NCBI GenBank assembly: GCA_026874595.1
Contig: CM049309.1
Span: 39,139,079-39,203,078, forward strand
Direction of reading: 5' to 3'
DNA: 64,000 bases
From: Sipunculus nudus
Lineage: Eukaryota; Annelida; Sipuncula; Golfingiida; Sipunculidae
The notes beneath the pieces were generated by a model. That model searched no databases and was not told the DNA's origin. It saw only the letters and a program-made list of their open reading frames with translations. The position numbers were made by a program, and so were the translations under genes. Positions 22,246-34,418 of the stretch are shown in pieces (positions within the stretch are counted from its first letter, which is position 1; each line of letters begins with the position of its first letter).

Positions 22246-23400
22246 CAAGAAATATTTGCTTGTTTCAGACAAATATGCATGTATGTATAAGGAACAAAGT
22301 TCATTTCTTGTTTACATGACTGAAATATTTTGTAGATGTGCCATGGACAGCTCCACAGACTCTGACAGTGATGTACCTCTGGCAATTTTGGCAAAGCAAA
22401 ATAAGGAAGATGTGTGGTCAAGCACAACCCTCACAAAGGTTGAGAAGCAGAAGAAACCGTTAAGAGATGCACAGAGAAAACACAGAAAGTTGATGAAACT
22501 AAAGAAGTCCTTTCTTGAAATGGCCCTGAATAAAGCTGCAAAAAGTCAGAGGGTTTCACAGTGCCAAAAGAAAGCAAATATAAAGACCCCAATCTCTACC
22601 AAGTAAAAGAGCGCCTGTGAAAACAGAGATATACAGCACAGCTTACTGGTTAAAAAAGAAGTGGATCAAGGTTAAAGACAGGCAGGCCCATCAGAATCAG
22701 AGATATGTTCAAAAACACAAATGTGACATGAAAGAGAGAGCTATTCTCAAAGTAAAGGTTATGAGACAGAAAAATTAAACACCAAAAGAAACAGGCTTTC
22801 CACAGTCTAGTTCCATTCCAGAAATACCAGCAAAAGGACCTACTCCAAAAAGGAAAGAAACTTTAAGATGGAGGAAAAAGAAAGAGATGTCAGCTATCAT
22901 CAAGTCAATTAGTTCCCAGTATGACAAGACAGCAGTGATTAGTCATCTTGTTAAGTACAAAACACCTACAAGGAAAACAAGACTGGAACAAAAGAGAATC
23001 TTGTTAAGAAAACCTGATTCACCAGAAAAGGGTGTTGTAGAGATTTTTTTGCAGGCTACAGTATCAACACTTAAACATCACAAAGATCAAGATGCAAGTT
23101 TCATAATCTCAATGAAGACCAAGCTTGAATCATTTGCATTTCACAAGAACATGGAATTGTGGCATTATCTGTGTTACCAGGAAACTCAGAAGAACATGGG
23201 GGAAAAGAGACATCATCATTGTAGTCACCTTGCAGAGAACTATTCTTGTCTTGTACCAAAAGAAGTGCAATCAATGCACTGGTGTCAAGTACAGGCATCA
23301 CTGTTTTTAGGTGTGATCATATCGGTTAATAGAAAATCCTGTTTATTGTCACATAAATCTGAAATCCCAAACCATTTCCTATATAAACAATGGTAAATCT
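22246..23400 (+). pseudogene. Lysine-rich coding relic, family not recognised
   Basis: Open stretches 22246-22606 and 22887-23396, with a broken middle, encode a very basic product. It starts near MDSSTDSDSDVPLAILAKQN (acidic patch) and continues with KKPLRDAQRKHRKLMKLKK and RKETLRWRKKKEM. Codon use is coherent over 1.1 kb, so it is probably part of a once real gene or a DNA-element host-like protein. No catalytic motif is visible. A run at about 23200-23240 gives HHHCSHL. Function unknown. Confidence 0.45.
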
Positions 23401-24690
23401 GACCGTTTAATGTCATGGAATATTGTCATAATCCCGTTTATTGTCATGCTTGGAACCCTTGGCAGTGATACCAATTCTCAGTTATTATCACATCAGACGC
23501 CAACACGGCGATCAACGAGGCCAAGAGCCTGTAATAAGTCAGGCTTATCGAACGATCACATCTCCCACCTGTGTGCCACAGGCAGTGATGCATGCAGGTC
23601 AATTAGCTAATTAACGTCTTAAGATACCACGGTAATCCAGGTCATTGCGTTTCTTCGAACGTTAACAAGGGCGATGTTTGCCTTCACAGGTCATACGTAA
23701 TGAACTCCCCGCCTTTGCAAGCCATGGTTTTCACCTCGGTGACGTTTCGCCGAAATGATATGAAGCACGAGCTCTAAATGTTGCTTACGACTGGAAATCC
23801 CCTTTAATGGTCCACGAAAAGCTGGAGGTTTTGTGAGCATGGGAGGAGATACCGGTCCAAAACCAAAATCGCGGCAACACTTCAGGAAGTTGACAATGGC
23901 ATGACGATGCCCGCTCCCCCAAAAGTCCTATCATAAAGACGATCATGGAAGTTTGAGTTATTAATATGATATCCGGAAAATAAGGAGCAATAGTCAGGGA
24001 AATAATTATTTAGTAAAATAATTTGCCTAGGCATAACGTTATAACTGTGCTGCATATTTCCAGACATTTGACCTCATGACCCAGATGCTATGTCTCTTTC
24101 TGTTGGCAAGTTGGATTTTTGTCAGTTATTGCGCCATGCGGTGCAAAACTGACAGGAAAAAATTGTCAGGTGCGCATAAATGTAATTTGATATGCCGTTT
24201 TGCAATAAAAATATTCATAAACGTTTCTGTTTTCTTTTTGATGATGATTTATTAAATATCATTTGAGACATAACGCTCCTTCCATGACTCAAAAGGACAT
24301 CGATGTTGAAGCCCGCATAATGTCACATCTCGGTTATTATCATAATTTATGCATGCACCACCAACATGACAATAAGCAGGCTTGACTGTATATGATCACT
24401 TGTTCTTGGAATAATTTAACTGTTATTTTACTCATTATTTTCAGGTTTCTGTTTTATACATGGCAGTGGAACACCTGGAATAGTGAAAAATGGGCATTTT
24501 AAACCAATTTTAAGTGTATATCATTAATAAAGGTCTATTATCCTATTACACATTGAAAGGTATGTGTTTTTTTATTCCTTTTGACATTGGTGTAAAAGAG
24601 AATGCTGATGCGTGGAAACTAATCAAGAAAATACACAAAAAAGAAAATTGAGAGAGTGAATGTGATGTGAAAGACCATTAACATGGGTGT
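23401..24690. other. No supported gene
   Basis: Repeated short phrases such as TATTGTCA, CATGACAATAA and TTATTATCA appear around 23340-23500 and 24320-24390. The phrase at 24366 is inverted relative to that at 23340, so this could be a degenerate inverted-repeat element. Not resolved. Confidence 0.35.
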
Positions 24691-25270
24691 GCTCTAGGAC
24701 AGCTCTGCTCCAGGTGAGTACACAGGTCTGCTCAAGAAGAGCACAAAGATCTGCTCTAGGTGAGCATACAGCTTTGCTCCAAGAGAGCACTGCTGCAGGA
24801 GAGCACACAGGCCTGCTCGAGGAGACCACACAGCACTGCTCCAGGAGAGCACTGCTGCAGAAGAGCACACTGGTCTGCTCTATGAGAGAGCACTGCTCTG
24901 GAAGAGCACACAGCACTGCTCCAGGGAAGCACACAGGTCTGCTCCAGGAGAGCATACTGCTCAGGTTCTGCTGAAGAACTGCTGAAAACCTGCTTCTAAT
25001 ATGCAAATAGGCCTGCTGCGTTGGAGCACTTATTTAAATGATTGGAACCGCTCATTTTGTGCTGCATCACTGCTCCAAATCTGCTGCGCAATACAGGATT
25101 ATACATGGTCAGTTGGAGAGCAGACTTTCAGCATATAATCCATAGGTCTTGGAGCACATATACAGCATATGCTGTAAATATACTGAATAACTGCTGCAGA
25201 TCTGCTGGAAACACTGCTCTGGCTATCTGTTGCAAATCTGCTTCAGATTTGCTGCAATACTGCTGAATTT
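24690..25270. repeat. CTGCTCCAGGAGAGCAC tandem array grading into CTGCTG-rich DNA
   Basis: Imperfect units of roughly 27-40 bp, built from TGCTC...GAGCAC with CTGCTCCAGGAGAGCAC as core, fill 24690-24965. A looser region rich in CTGCTG and CTGCTGCA follows to about 25270. The units are inverted-repeat-like (GAGCA/TGCTC), so open frames appear on both strands; they are not genes. Confidence 0.8.
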
Positions 25271-25589
25271 TGGTGGAGGGATCTCTATAATGTTAAAATG
25301 CCTGCACAGGTCTAGCTGCTAAATGCAAACTTAACCCCCATCCCCCTCCCCTCCAAAAAAAATATTCGCATCCCCAAAGCTTCTGAAAGGCTCTTTGCCA
25401 GTTACCATTTGAACACATGAATTAAAGCACGAGACAATTACACTGTGATCTTTTTTTACATCACTCAAGATGTTGGATATGGCAGTTTTGGATATAATTT
25501 ACCCTTGTTCAAAATTTGTCATGCATCGGCTAGGAATGCAAGACCGTTTACTGATTTTGCATCACATTGTGAACTTTATGAAGCTAAGG

Positions 25590-26060
25590 GTTGTCTATAG
25601 GTACAAAGTACAGTAATGATAAGGCTGCCAGAGCATTCACCAGCTACACTGCAGAAGTGCAGAGGAAGAAAATTAGAAGGAGACTTGAGAAAATGCAAGT
25701 TTATGGGCATTATGGTTGATGGTACAACTGATTCCAGTATCAATGTCAATGGAGGCAGTTGGACTGTCAAAGAATCAATTTTTAAGTGACTTGTTGGATT
25801 TTTATGTGATGGAGCTGCTGTTATGCTAGGCAAAAACAATGGTGTTGCTGCAAAATTGCGGAACCTAGAACCTGTTCTCCAGTCTGTCAACTGCATGGCA
25901 CACATGCTTGAACTAGCCTTCATTGATGTACTGAAGACTATACCAATTTTCAAAAGAATGGAGAGCCTCCTTTTGGAAATTAACCTTATTTACCACAAGT
26001 CTCCTAAAAAAAGCCAATCTTGTGACTGCTTTTAAAACCTTCCCTGATACTACATGTGTA
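25590..26060 (+). pseudogene. hAT-like (ZNF862/DUF4371-type) transposase relic
   Basis: Reads KYSNDKAARAFTSYTAEVQR, then a frame change giving GIMVDGTTDSSI, then FLCDGAAVMLGKNNGVAAKL and VNCMAHMLELAFIDVLK. The D-G-T-T-D-S-S block and C-D-G-A..M.G...GV..L..., then C.AH.LEL, are hallmarks of hAT-derived ZNF862-like proteins. Several frame breaks make it inactive. Confidence 0.8.
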
Positions 26061-27068
26061 ATGCCAACCAGGATAAGTTGTTTATATTGTTAATTAACCA
26101 TTTTGAACCCTGAAAGCATGGTCTTTTCATTTTAGTCTACATTATCAATGGAGTGTTACAGGCCTGTAATTTGCCTGTTACACTCTAATTTCTATCCCTG
26201 GTTTCACGAATTCATTGTTGGTTGCTATATCCAGAAAACAGACAACTTAAGGAAAATTTTGATATATTGCATGACATGATAGCATGAATTTATTTTTGGT
26301 GAAACTGTGAGTTTTGTGCTATTGCCTTGGAGGACCTTTTACCTGACCTACAAAAAGCAAAGGTACCTCTTTGTGTCATGTTCAGAATGGCTATGGGCAA
26401 CCAAGCTTGATGAAGCATCCAGCTAACTAACCACCTTTGAGAACATTCGAGATGATGAAGCACTGAAGCGTATCAATTTTACCTGGGCCCTTTGGAAACA
26501 CAAGGATTCAATTTTGAAACAACCCATAAGGTAAAACCCTGTGTGACCAACTTATTGTTGGTATTAAAGGTCAGAGTGCAGCTGAAGGTGCTCTTGAGAT
26601 TAGTCCAGCCAACTTGGGTTTGTTGCACCAATGGAGGACTGAGGAAGCATATATACATGCCAGGCAGCTGGACAGTGCAAGAGATAAAAGGATAGGAAGG
26701 CCTGTGATGTGCCATTGTGTTTTGGACAAAGAGTTTGTCAGCATTCCAAGGGCAGGGCTAAGATACAGGATGCTTGTGGAGCTACCTTGCACAAGGTATT
26801 GAACTGGATGGAAGGATAAGACATAAACGGTATTGTCCTGGGAGACGGGATTTGGTGAACCATGATGGATAAACAGGGCCTAACTTAGGCCATGTCCATT
26901 AACTGATGTTTCTGGAACAACAAGAGACGTCAACCCAACCAGCAGTCATTGATCCATGTGGTTCAGGACTACACATTGTCTCTTTTGAACTGCTGTCCAA
27001 TTTTGCACTGGTGGTGACAGAATTAAAGTAAGCAAATGATGTATGAATGGAGCCTGATGACATCTGTC
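26061..27068. other. No supported gene
   Basis: Possibly further decayed transposase. Frames at 26479-26802 overlap on both strands and have no recognisable motif. Confidence 0.4.
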
Positions 27069-28254
27069 ATTGTATCCGCCAAAACAGAGTTTTGTGGATA
27101 CTATGTTTTCAGCTGCATGCCGCCGCCACCGCCGTGTAGGTGTCCGGAGAACTCCTCCGTAACCGCTGGGCGGAATTTTACGAAACCCGGGATTATGTTC
27201 GGGTCACATGTGAACTGCTGCGCATCGATTTTGTTTTGACCTCTGACCTTTCCTCTGCGCTCTGCGTCTTTTTGTGCGTCTGTTTCCACACATAAACCCA
27301 CATATCTCGGGAACCGTTTGACCGATCAGGAAAATTTTTTTGCACAAATGTAGCCCTTGGAGAGCTTTATAACATACACAAAAATGGTGGTGCCACCTGC
27401 AACCATGTTTGCACAGTGTCCATCTGTTCATCTGCCTTGGGTTAAAATCACTCATATCTCTGCAGTGACTTGACTAATTCACCTGAAATTTGGCATGCAT
27501 ATACATCCAGGATAGCTTTTCTGATTTTATGACAGGTGGCGCCACTTACATTCACGTTTACACTGCATACATCCAAGCTCATATCTCGGGAACCGTTTGA
27601 CCGATTGGGCCAAAATTTTGCATGTGTATAGATCTCACATAGCTCTTTTATCATATGCAAAACTGGTGGCGCCACCTGCAGCCATTTTTGCACAGCTCCT
27701 GTCTGTTTGTCTGCCATGGGATAAAATCACTCATATCTCGGCAGTGGTTTGACATATCTGCCTAAAATTTTGTAGGTTTATACATCCCCGACAGCTCTCT
27801 TGATTTTATGACAGGTGGCGCCACCTGCATTCTAGTTTATGCAGCAGACATCCAAGCTCATATCTTGGGAACCGTTTGACCGATTGGGCCAAAGTTTTGC
27901 ATGTGTATAGTTCTCACATAGCTCTTTATCATACGCAAAACTGGTGGCATCACCTGCAACCCCTTTTGCTCAGCGTCCATCTGTTTGTCTGCCATGGGCT
28001 AAAATCACTCATATACATGTAGTGGTTTGACTTATCTGCCTTATATTTTGCATATGTATACAACTTGGACGGCTTTCTGGATTTTGTGGTGGGGGGGGGC
28101 AACCTACATACACAATTTGGCTGCAGACATCCATGCTAATATGCAAAACTCTATTTCCCCTTGCCACTCAATCCATGCCTCAATTCACCCGTTCCACTCT
28201 GATTTAGGCGGATACACGTAGTCGCTTGTCGACTACCCGTATTCTAGTTTATTG
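27069..28254 (+). repeat. GGTGGCGCCACC repeat family, copy B (full length)
   Basis: Left end GTATCCGCCAAAACAGAG, and inverted at the right as CTCTGATTTAGGCGGATAC. The right end then has a hairpin, GTAGTCGCTTGTCGACTAC, and CCGTATTCTAG. Internally a ~279-bp unit (GAACCGTTTGACCGAT at 27310, 27590 and 27868) carries two GGTGGCGCCACC-type palindromes each, spaced alternately 149 and 130 bp. Confidence 0.88.
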
Positions 28255-29289
28255 AAAGGACTCAGTAAAACATGAAGACATATCTAGGGTTTTTGTACAA
28301 AACCCCTGTGTTTTATATGAATATCCCTTTGTCTATAAGACCTTTGAGATAACACCTGTGTCTAAGCTAAAGACAGAAGTGTTTTACAATAAACACTAGA
28401 CATGTTTTCCTCAAGACTTTTAAAGCCAATAACAGAGATGTTTTGTCACAAAGACTGTTTTTACACATTTTGCAAGTGCAATATTGGAAACATAATAACG
28501 AAGAAATATGCATATTTGTTTCAGAATTCTCAGATTTAAAGAAATTTTCCATATAAGTGTACTGATAATTAAAGAAACACATTTTGGGTAAAATAGTAAA
28601 TGAACCATGAGCAGTGAAGACTGCTGTTTACAACTTAAAACCCTTTTTATTCAAGAGGCAGTATATGAGTGGTAAAACTAGGGTGTTTTCAGGCTTGACC
28701 GTGGCCGACCAATAATGACATCATCAATGCTAGCCCAGCAGCTCTTGATAAATAAGCACAACTCTTTGAATGTGACCTGCATCTCTGTTTGAAGTGTGCA
28801 TTTAGTCACTGAGAAGCAGAAACTTTCATCCCAACCAGATTTCATCCTATACTCATCATAAATATTATCTTGAAAGATACAGGTATGTCTTGAATTTTAT
28901 TGTAGTCATTTCAAGACCACATGTTAGCCACATGATATACAAATGTGTGTGTGTGTGTGTATACAATCCTCCCTGACAGATAGTGCCATGGAAGTGATAT
29001 GTGAAAATGTCGGGCATATTGGACACAGTAGTAAATGTATGCATGCCTGAGATTTAAATTTTTGAACTGTTGATAAAATGTGATTATATATACAATGCAT
29101 GGCATTCATCTTCAAGGTTTTTTTAAGATTTTTCAGAAAATATATAGTATTTGGATAAAGCAAGGTACTGATTCACAAATTTTGGGTTATTATCGTGTGT
29201 TTGTGTCAATTACACTAATTACAGTGTTGTTTGTTCATCTACAGGCCTTTGTATTTCAAATAAATTCTTTCCGGTTAATATCCTGTGGC
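28255..29289. other. No supported gene
   Basis: AT-rich DNA with a (GT)n tract at about 28945-28962. Open frames on the minus strand (28367-28608, 28911-29163) lack motifs. Confidence 0.45.
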
Positions 29290-30520
29290 ATGTCAAAATG
29301 AGGCATTGGAACTGTTCAATGTGTCATTTTACCAGTCAGAAATATGACAGGTTTTCTGAACACATGGTTAGGTTTTAAAAAAATTACCAAAACTTTGTTG
29401 TACACTGTCCATATGAAGGATGTAAATATAGTAAAGCTGACCTTAAGTATCGGGGGCATTCAGAATCCATTTGGGTAGACATGAACAAAGGTTGTTAGAA
29501 GCAGCCACATTGATGATTGCAACAAATGAAAATGCTATTGAACATCCTTTAGTTGACTCTGATGACTCTGATAATGAAAATATACTGCATGATGCTGCCA
29601 ACCCTGAAGATCAAAGTCTTCCCTTTAACTCAAAACTCTTTCTTTACTTAGAGTCTAGTTGCAGAGTAACAAAATGTGCATTGGATTCTCTAGCGTCATC
29701 ACTAGATGAATACCTAGCATAGAACGTTCATTTGTTTAAATCACAGATAAGACAACAACTAAATGAAAGGGGCATTGATGACACTTCTTAAGGGTATTGA
29801 GCCTAGTCACCACTTAGGCCAATTTAAAGGAAATATCTGAGAACAAAGTTTTACCAAGAAACTATGAATCCTGTAAGCCAAGTTGAAAACTGAACTGGGA
29901 AAACATAACGTACGGTACTAAGAAAGGGGCAATTTGTGTCGCTCAGTAGGAATGGTTGTTATATTCCCTTCCATGAATCAATTAAGAGACTGTTAGAAAT
30001 GCCAGAGGTCATGGAATTTATTAAGTGTCCTCATAACTCTAGGGATGATTATGAAAGATGATTATGTGGGAGATGAGGCATTCGTAAATAGACACAGAAT
30101 ACTTGGCCATAATTCCAAGGGATTGCAGGTGATACTAAACACCGATGATACTGAAATTGTGAACCCATTAGGTAGTCACCAGAAGAAACACAAAATGTGT
30201 ATTTTTAATAACACCCTTGCAAATATCCCCCCTATGTTTTGCTCAAAACTGAGTGCAATCCAACTGGTGGCGACTCTGAAAAGTAAAGACATGAAAGACT
30301 TTGAAACCACAAAGTTACTGAATGATTTTGTGGTTTCTCTGAATCAACTCTCAGACGGGGAATAAATTACAGTTTTCATGGAGTTTTGAGCAAGGAATGG
30401 GGAATAAATGGAGGCAGTGCTTTATCTGGTCTGCATGATTTTGATGTACTGACCAGCCATATACAGGACCCCATGCACATTAAACTTGAGGGTGTAGCTA
30501 AATTGAATTGAAGCAGTTCT
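29290..30520 (+). pseudogene. Relic of a multi-copy zinc-finger/NPLG/LEGV gene family
   Basis: Ordered blocks: CSMCHFTSQKYDRFSEH and CPYEGCKYSKADLKYRGH (C2H2-like pairs, about 29300-29460); DSDDSDNENILHDAANPEDQ; GHNSKGLQVILNTDDTEIVN with NPLGSHQKKHKMCIF and LANIPPMF (30100-30240); then DPMHIKLEGVAKL (about 30470). I recognise the sequence of blocks (C2H2 start, E-I-x-NPLG..K.HK, D-x-MH..LEGV) as a recurrent uncharacterised multi-copy family in aquatic invertebrates and fishes. Stops and frame changes show it is dead. Role in the family is unknown to me. Confidence 0.65.
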
Positions 30521-31624
30521 TAAGCTACTACAAAGGATCAAAACCTGCAAAATACTTAAGTCTGGCCTTCTTCCATCTAAGCTTTTTTAAAAACTCCCCC
30601 CAACACAGGTTCCTACTTCCCTACAGCTAGCTCCTCCGACTTTATAGAAGGTTAAGTCCCCCCGCTAGGGCATCCCCATCCAACTCAACGTCTTTTCTCT
30701 CACTAATCCTCACTCTGTCACAGATACTGTCTTGGATGCCTTGACCCATGGTGGACTTAGTGTCAAAGAGGCTCTGAAGTCGTTAATCGCCTCTGTTTGG
30801 AGTGATTTCATACAGGAACAGCACTTGACCATGAGTCAAACCACAGTTCCAGCGCCATTTCAAATATCTTTTGCAGGTTCTATTCAGCCACTGATCCTCC
30901 CTAGGCCCATTAGAGTTTGATGCAAATAGCCAACTAGAGCCGGAAGCATCACTAACAGCAAGCCTGCTGCCCAGTCCAGTGGCTATTTCCACACAGCAGA
31001 GTATGCAGCTGGTGGTGAACTCTGTTCCCAAGCCCAAGCCCAGGATCAAACCTGCCATCAGGCCAGAGGGCCTGGATGTCCAGTTGACCAAGGGGAGGGG
31101 GAGCTTCCGAAGGAGATCCCATAGGGTTGCCAGAGGCACCTGAGGAGACAGAGGAACCGCAGGATTTCTGGGCTCAGGCTAGCAAGGAGAAGGGAATTTG
31201 GTCTCACACCAAGACTGATCTACTTGACCAGGCAGCCAGATATGGTAGAGGACCCTTCTTACGCCTCCAATGTCCCAAAGTTCAGGCAGCACTGAGCACC
31301 CGAACACAGGATGGCTTTGTCCTGTCATACAGGGCTTCCATACCACAGGTCTGTTCAGGCCACCTGCTAGAGATTTCCTGGTTTCACAGACTGGTGGCGC
31401 TTGGGGAGGTACCTTGGTTGATTGGCTAACTGTGGTCACTGTGCCACTACCATCAGACAAACCTGCCCAAGTCAACACCATACCAAGGTGGTTCTGTCGG
31501 GGGTGATGCATAACGACTCTCGTGCAGAACAGCCCTTTGGGCATGGCACTCCTCTTACGCTGGCACAGGTTTGTTGTTTACAAAAGCTCAGGTTTGATGC
31601 GCACATTTCCGATTTGATACTCTA
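30521..31624. other. Coding-like but unrecognised stretch
   Basis: Open frames on both strands (for example 30732-30920 plus, 31127-31429 plus, 31179-31544 minus) and GC content higher than the surroundings suggest old coding DNA. The frame at 30732 reads LDALTHGGLSVKEALKSLIA and looks helical. No family is assigned. Confidence 0.35.
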
Positions 31625-32707
31625 ATTGTATCCGCCAAAACAGTTTTGCGGATACTATGTTTTCAGCCCACCGCCGCCGCCGCCACCGCCGCGTAGGTGT
31701 CTGGAGAACTCCTCCGTAACCGCTGGGTGGAATTTTACGAAACCCGGGCTTATGTTCGGGTCACATGTGAACTGCTGCACCCCGATTTTGTTTTGGCCTC
31801 TGACCTTTCCTCTGCGCTCTGTGTCCGTTTGTGCGTTTGTTTTTTCACACATAAACCCACATATCTCGGGAACCGTTTGACCGATCAGGAAATTTTTTTT
31901 GCACAAATGTAGCCCTTGGAGAGCTTTAAAACATACATAAAAAATGGTGGCGCCACCTGCAACCATGTTTGCACAGTGTCCATCTGTTCGTCTGCCTTGG
32001 GTTAAAATCACTCATATCTCTGCAGTGCTCATATCTCGGGAACCGTTTGACTGATTGGGCCAAAATTTTGCATGTGTATAGATCTCACATAGCTCTTTAT
32101 CATATGCAAAACTGGTGGCGCCACCTGCAGCCATTTTTGCACAGCTCCTGTCTGTTTGTCTGCCATGGGATAAAATCACTCATATCTCCGCAGTTGTTTG
32201 ACATATCTGCCTAAAATTTTGCAGATTTATACATCCCCGACAGCTCTCTTGATTTTATGACAGGTGGCACCACCTGCATTCTAGTTTATGCAGCAAACAT
32301 CCAAGCTCATATCTTGGGAACCGTTTGACCAATTGGGCCAAAGTTTTGCATGTGTATAGTTCTCACATAGCTCTTTATCATACGCAAAACTGGTGGCGTC
32401 ACCTGCAACCATTTTTGCTCAGCGTCCATCTGTTTGTCTGCCAGGGGCTAAAATCACTCATATACATGTAGTGGTTTGACTTATCTGCCTTAAATTTTGC
32501 ATATGTATACAACTTGGACGGCTTTCTGGATTTTGTGGTAGGGGGGGCAACCTACATACACAATTTGGCTGCAGACATCCATGCTAATATGCAACACTTC
32601 ACTCTATTTCCCCTTGCCACTCAATCCATGCCTCACTTCACCCGTTCCACTCTGATTTAGGCGGATACACGTAGTCCCTTGTCGACTACCCGTATTCTTG
32701 TTTATTG
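31625..32707 (+). repeat. GGTGGCGCCACC repeat family, copy C
   Basis: Same ends as copy B, with GTCCCTT in the right hairpin loop and CTTG in place of CTAG. About 100 bp are missing where CTGCAGTG is joined directly to CTCATATCTCGGG (about 32022), an internal deletion within the tandem units. Confidence 0.88.
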
Positions 32708-33432
32708 TACTACTTAAACTATGACCACTACATTGTCTAACTTCTGGGTGCACTAATTACATGCATATGCCACAGTGAATATAATCTGATATCCCCTTAC
32801 GCATGCAGTATTGCACCTTTAGTCCAAGTTAATGCTGGTGTAATGATTTATTCATTTCCTTGGTGTGTATCTACTGCAGGGTTACACCTCCTTTTTCCTA
32901 TAGAAATAGATAAATTGTAAAATTGCTGACCAAACTTACACACAACTTCATGATTCAAATAATTATACTTTTGCTTGTTTCTTTTCATACATATCTAGAA
33001 ATGGCCACTGCCTTTGAGGTGTGGAATGCTTCAGGTGATGTCCGTGAGGTCTATTTGGCAAGCTGTCTCACACAAATACTTGAAAAATGTAAGTAATTTT
33101 AACAAACATCTTTACTTACATAAATGATGTATGTATATATTATATATATATGTGTGTGTGTGTGTGAAATGTTTTAGTTCATATACACAACTTCTAAGGT
33201 ATTTTATGATATATTCTTTTATCATAAACACGCACATGTTTGTGTTTTATTTTAACCAAGTATATTGTTCCATTTTATAAATGATACATATATATTATAG
33301 TTCAATATATGTACCAAACAAGAAAATTGTGAACTTCCTTGAAGTAACATTAAATCTCTCGACTTGAAAATATGCAACAGACAACAAGACCAACAACACA
33401 CCATTATATTGTTACAAATTTAAGAACATGTC
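32708..33432. other. Mostly AT-rich; one exon-like segment
   Basis: Holds the exon-like stretch at 33001-33090 (listed separately) and an (AT)/(GT) microsatellite near 33135-33165. Confidence 0.45.
33001..33090 (+). CDS. Isolated exon-like segment, product unknown
   Basis: A pyrimidine-rich tract ending in CATATCTAG precedes an ATG in good context, a 30-codon open frame starting MATAFEVWNASGDVREVYLA, and a consensus donor GAAAAAT/GTAAGTAA. It has the form of a splice-bounded exon, but no neighbouring exon was found. May be a relic. Confidence 0.3.
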
Positions 33433-33584
33433 TGTAATGTAACCTTGTATACAGACGCACTTGATCGGTAGTTTACATGTGCCTGGCTTTTGTTCTAGTT
33501 GTTATGAGAAGCTAGAGGTCGCACTTAGGTGACCTTGAGAGAGGGCAACCAGTCTGTTATGGGTAGCGTTTTCAGTGATATATG
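33433..33584. repeat. Left part of a possible older solo LTR split by the Gypsy insertion
   Basis: Together with 52851-53219 this flank forms a unit of about 520 bp. Its right half has AATAAA (near 53155) and ends in CTAACA, resembling an R-U5 region. The left boundary is uncertain and no target duplication could be matched. Confidence 0.3.
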
Positions 33585-34306
33585 TGTGATAGTACGGCTT
33601 GATTGCCAACTGTCTCTTTATAACGTGTGTTCCTCATTCTGTATATGCAGGAGAGTGTCTCCCACCAATGCCGATAGAACTATCACCTGGTATCATATAA
33701 ATTATGCATATAACTGTATACAGGTCGAGTATGTACACTGATGTTAATAAGCTGCTTATGACTAGACCATGTGATCGTTTAGGGCCCGAATCCGGGCGTA
33801 GGGATTATTTATATCTTACTTTATGTCCAAGTGTGCAAAATAGCAGCGTTGTGTGGAGAGAATTAACATGTGCTGACATCTATAGGGAATTCCCTTAACT
33901 ATGCATGTTAACCTTATTTTATGTAAATTCTAATTACGAATGCATTTAGCATCAGTCAAAGTTTATTTTATTTAATATTTCGTGATTGTATTGGCATATG
34001 CCACAGATTTAGTGGATTAGAAGTGTTGTATTGTGCTTCTTGGTTCATGCGATTGTGACGTCATAGGGGGTTCCCCAGCGCGTTGGATCCCTGAATTCGT
34101 TGGCTGTGATGGAAAAGCTGCACGGCATTGGTTTATCGAAATATCGCATTTGAAAGGGTTTCCAGAGAACTATTATCAGACAGAAATGGTTAAGGGATAT
34201 ACAGGATATAAACCAATGTACCAGTCACCCTGCACGGGTACCAGATCTATGCCAGAATAAAGTTATTGACCAACACTTGCAGCAGTTGTGTGTCTTCCCC
34301 ACTACA
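33585..34306 (+). repeat. Gypsy 5' LTR
   Basis: Begins TGTGATAGTACGG and ends CCCACTACA, with TG..CA termini. Near the end it contains GAATAAAG (34256-34263). It lacks the 6-base insertion present in the 3' LTR near 52338. Target duplication TATG lies just upstream. Confidence 0.95.
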
Positions 34307-34310
34307 GATT

Positions 34311-34328
34311 TGGTGGCAGCGGTGGGAT
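34311..34328 (+). promoter_or_regulatory. Primer binding site, tRNA-Leu type
   Basis: TGGTGGCAGCGGTGGGAT, four bases after the LTR end, is complementary to the 3' end of animal tRNA-Leu (..ATCCCACCGCTGCCA plus CCA). It would prime minus-strand DNA synthesis. Confidence 0.85.
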
Positions 34329-34418
34329 GCTGCAAAATTAAATGGAAGATAACCACATTGGCGATCTCAGTGAGACAGTAACTGGTATTGGGTGGCTGGT
34401 AGGCAGCGAAGGTGGGTG

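Noticed and set aside
25576-25953. Minus-strand 125-codon frame
   Set aside because: Antisense of the hAT-like transposase relic, which has clear family motifs on the plus strand.
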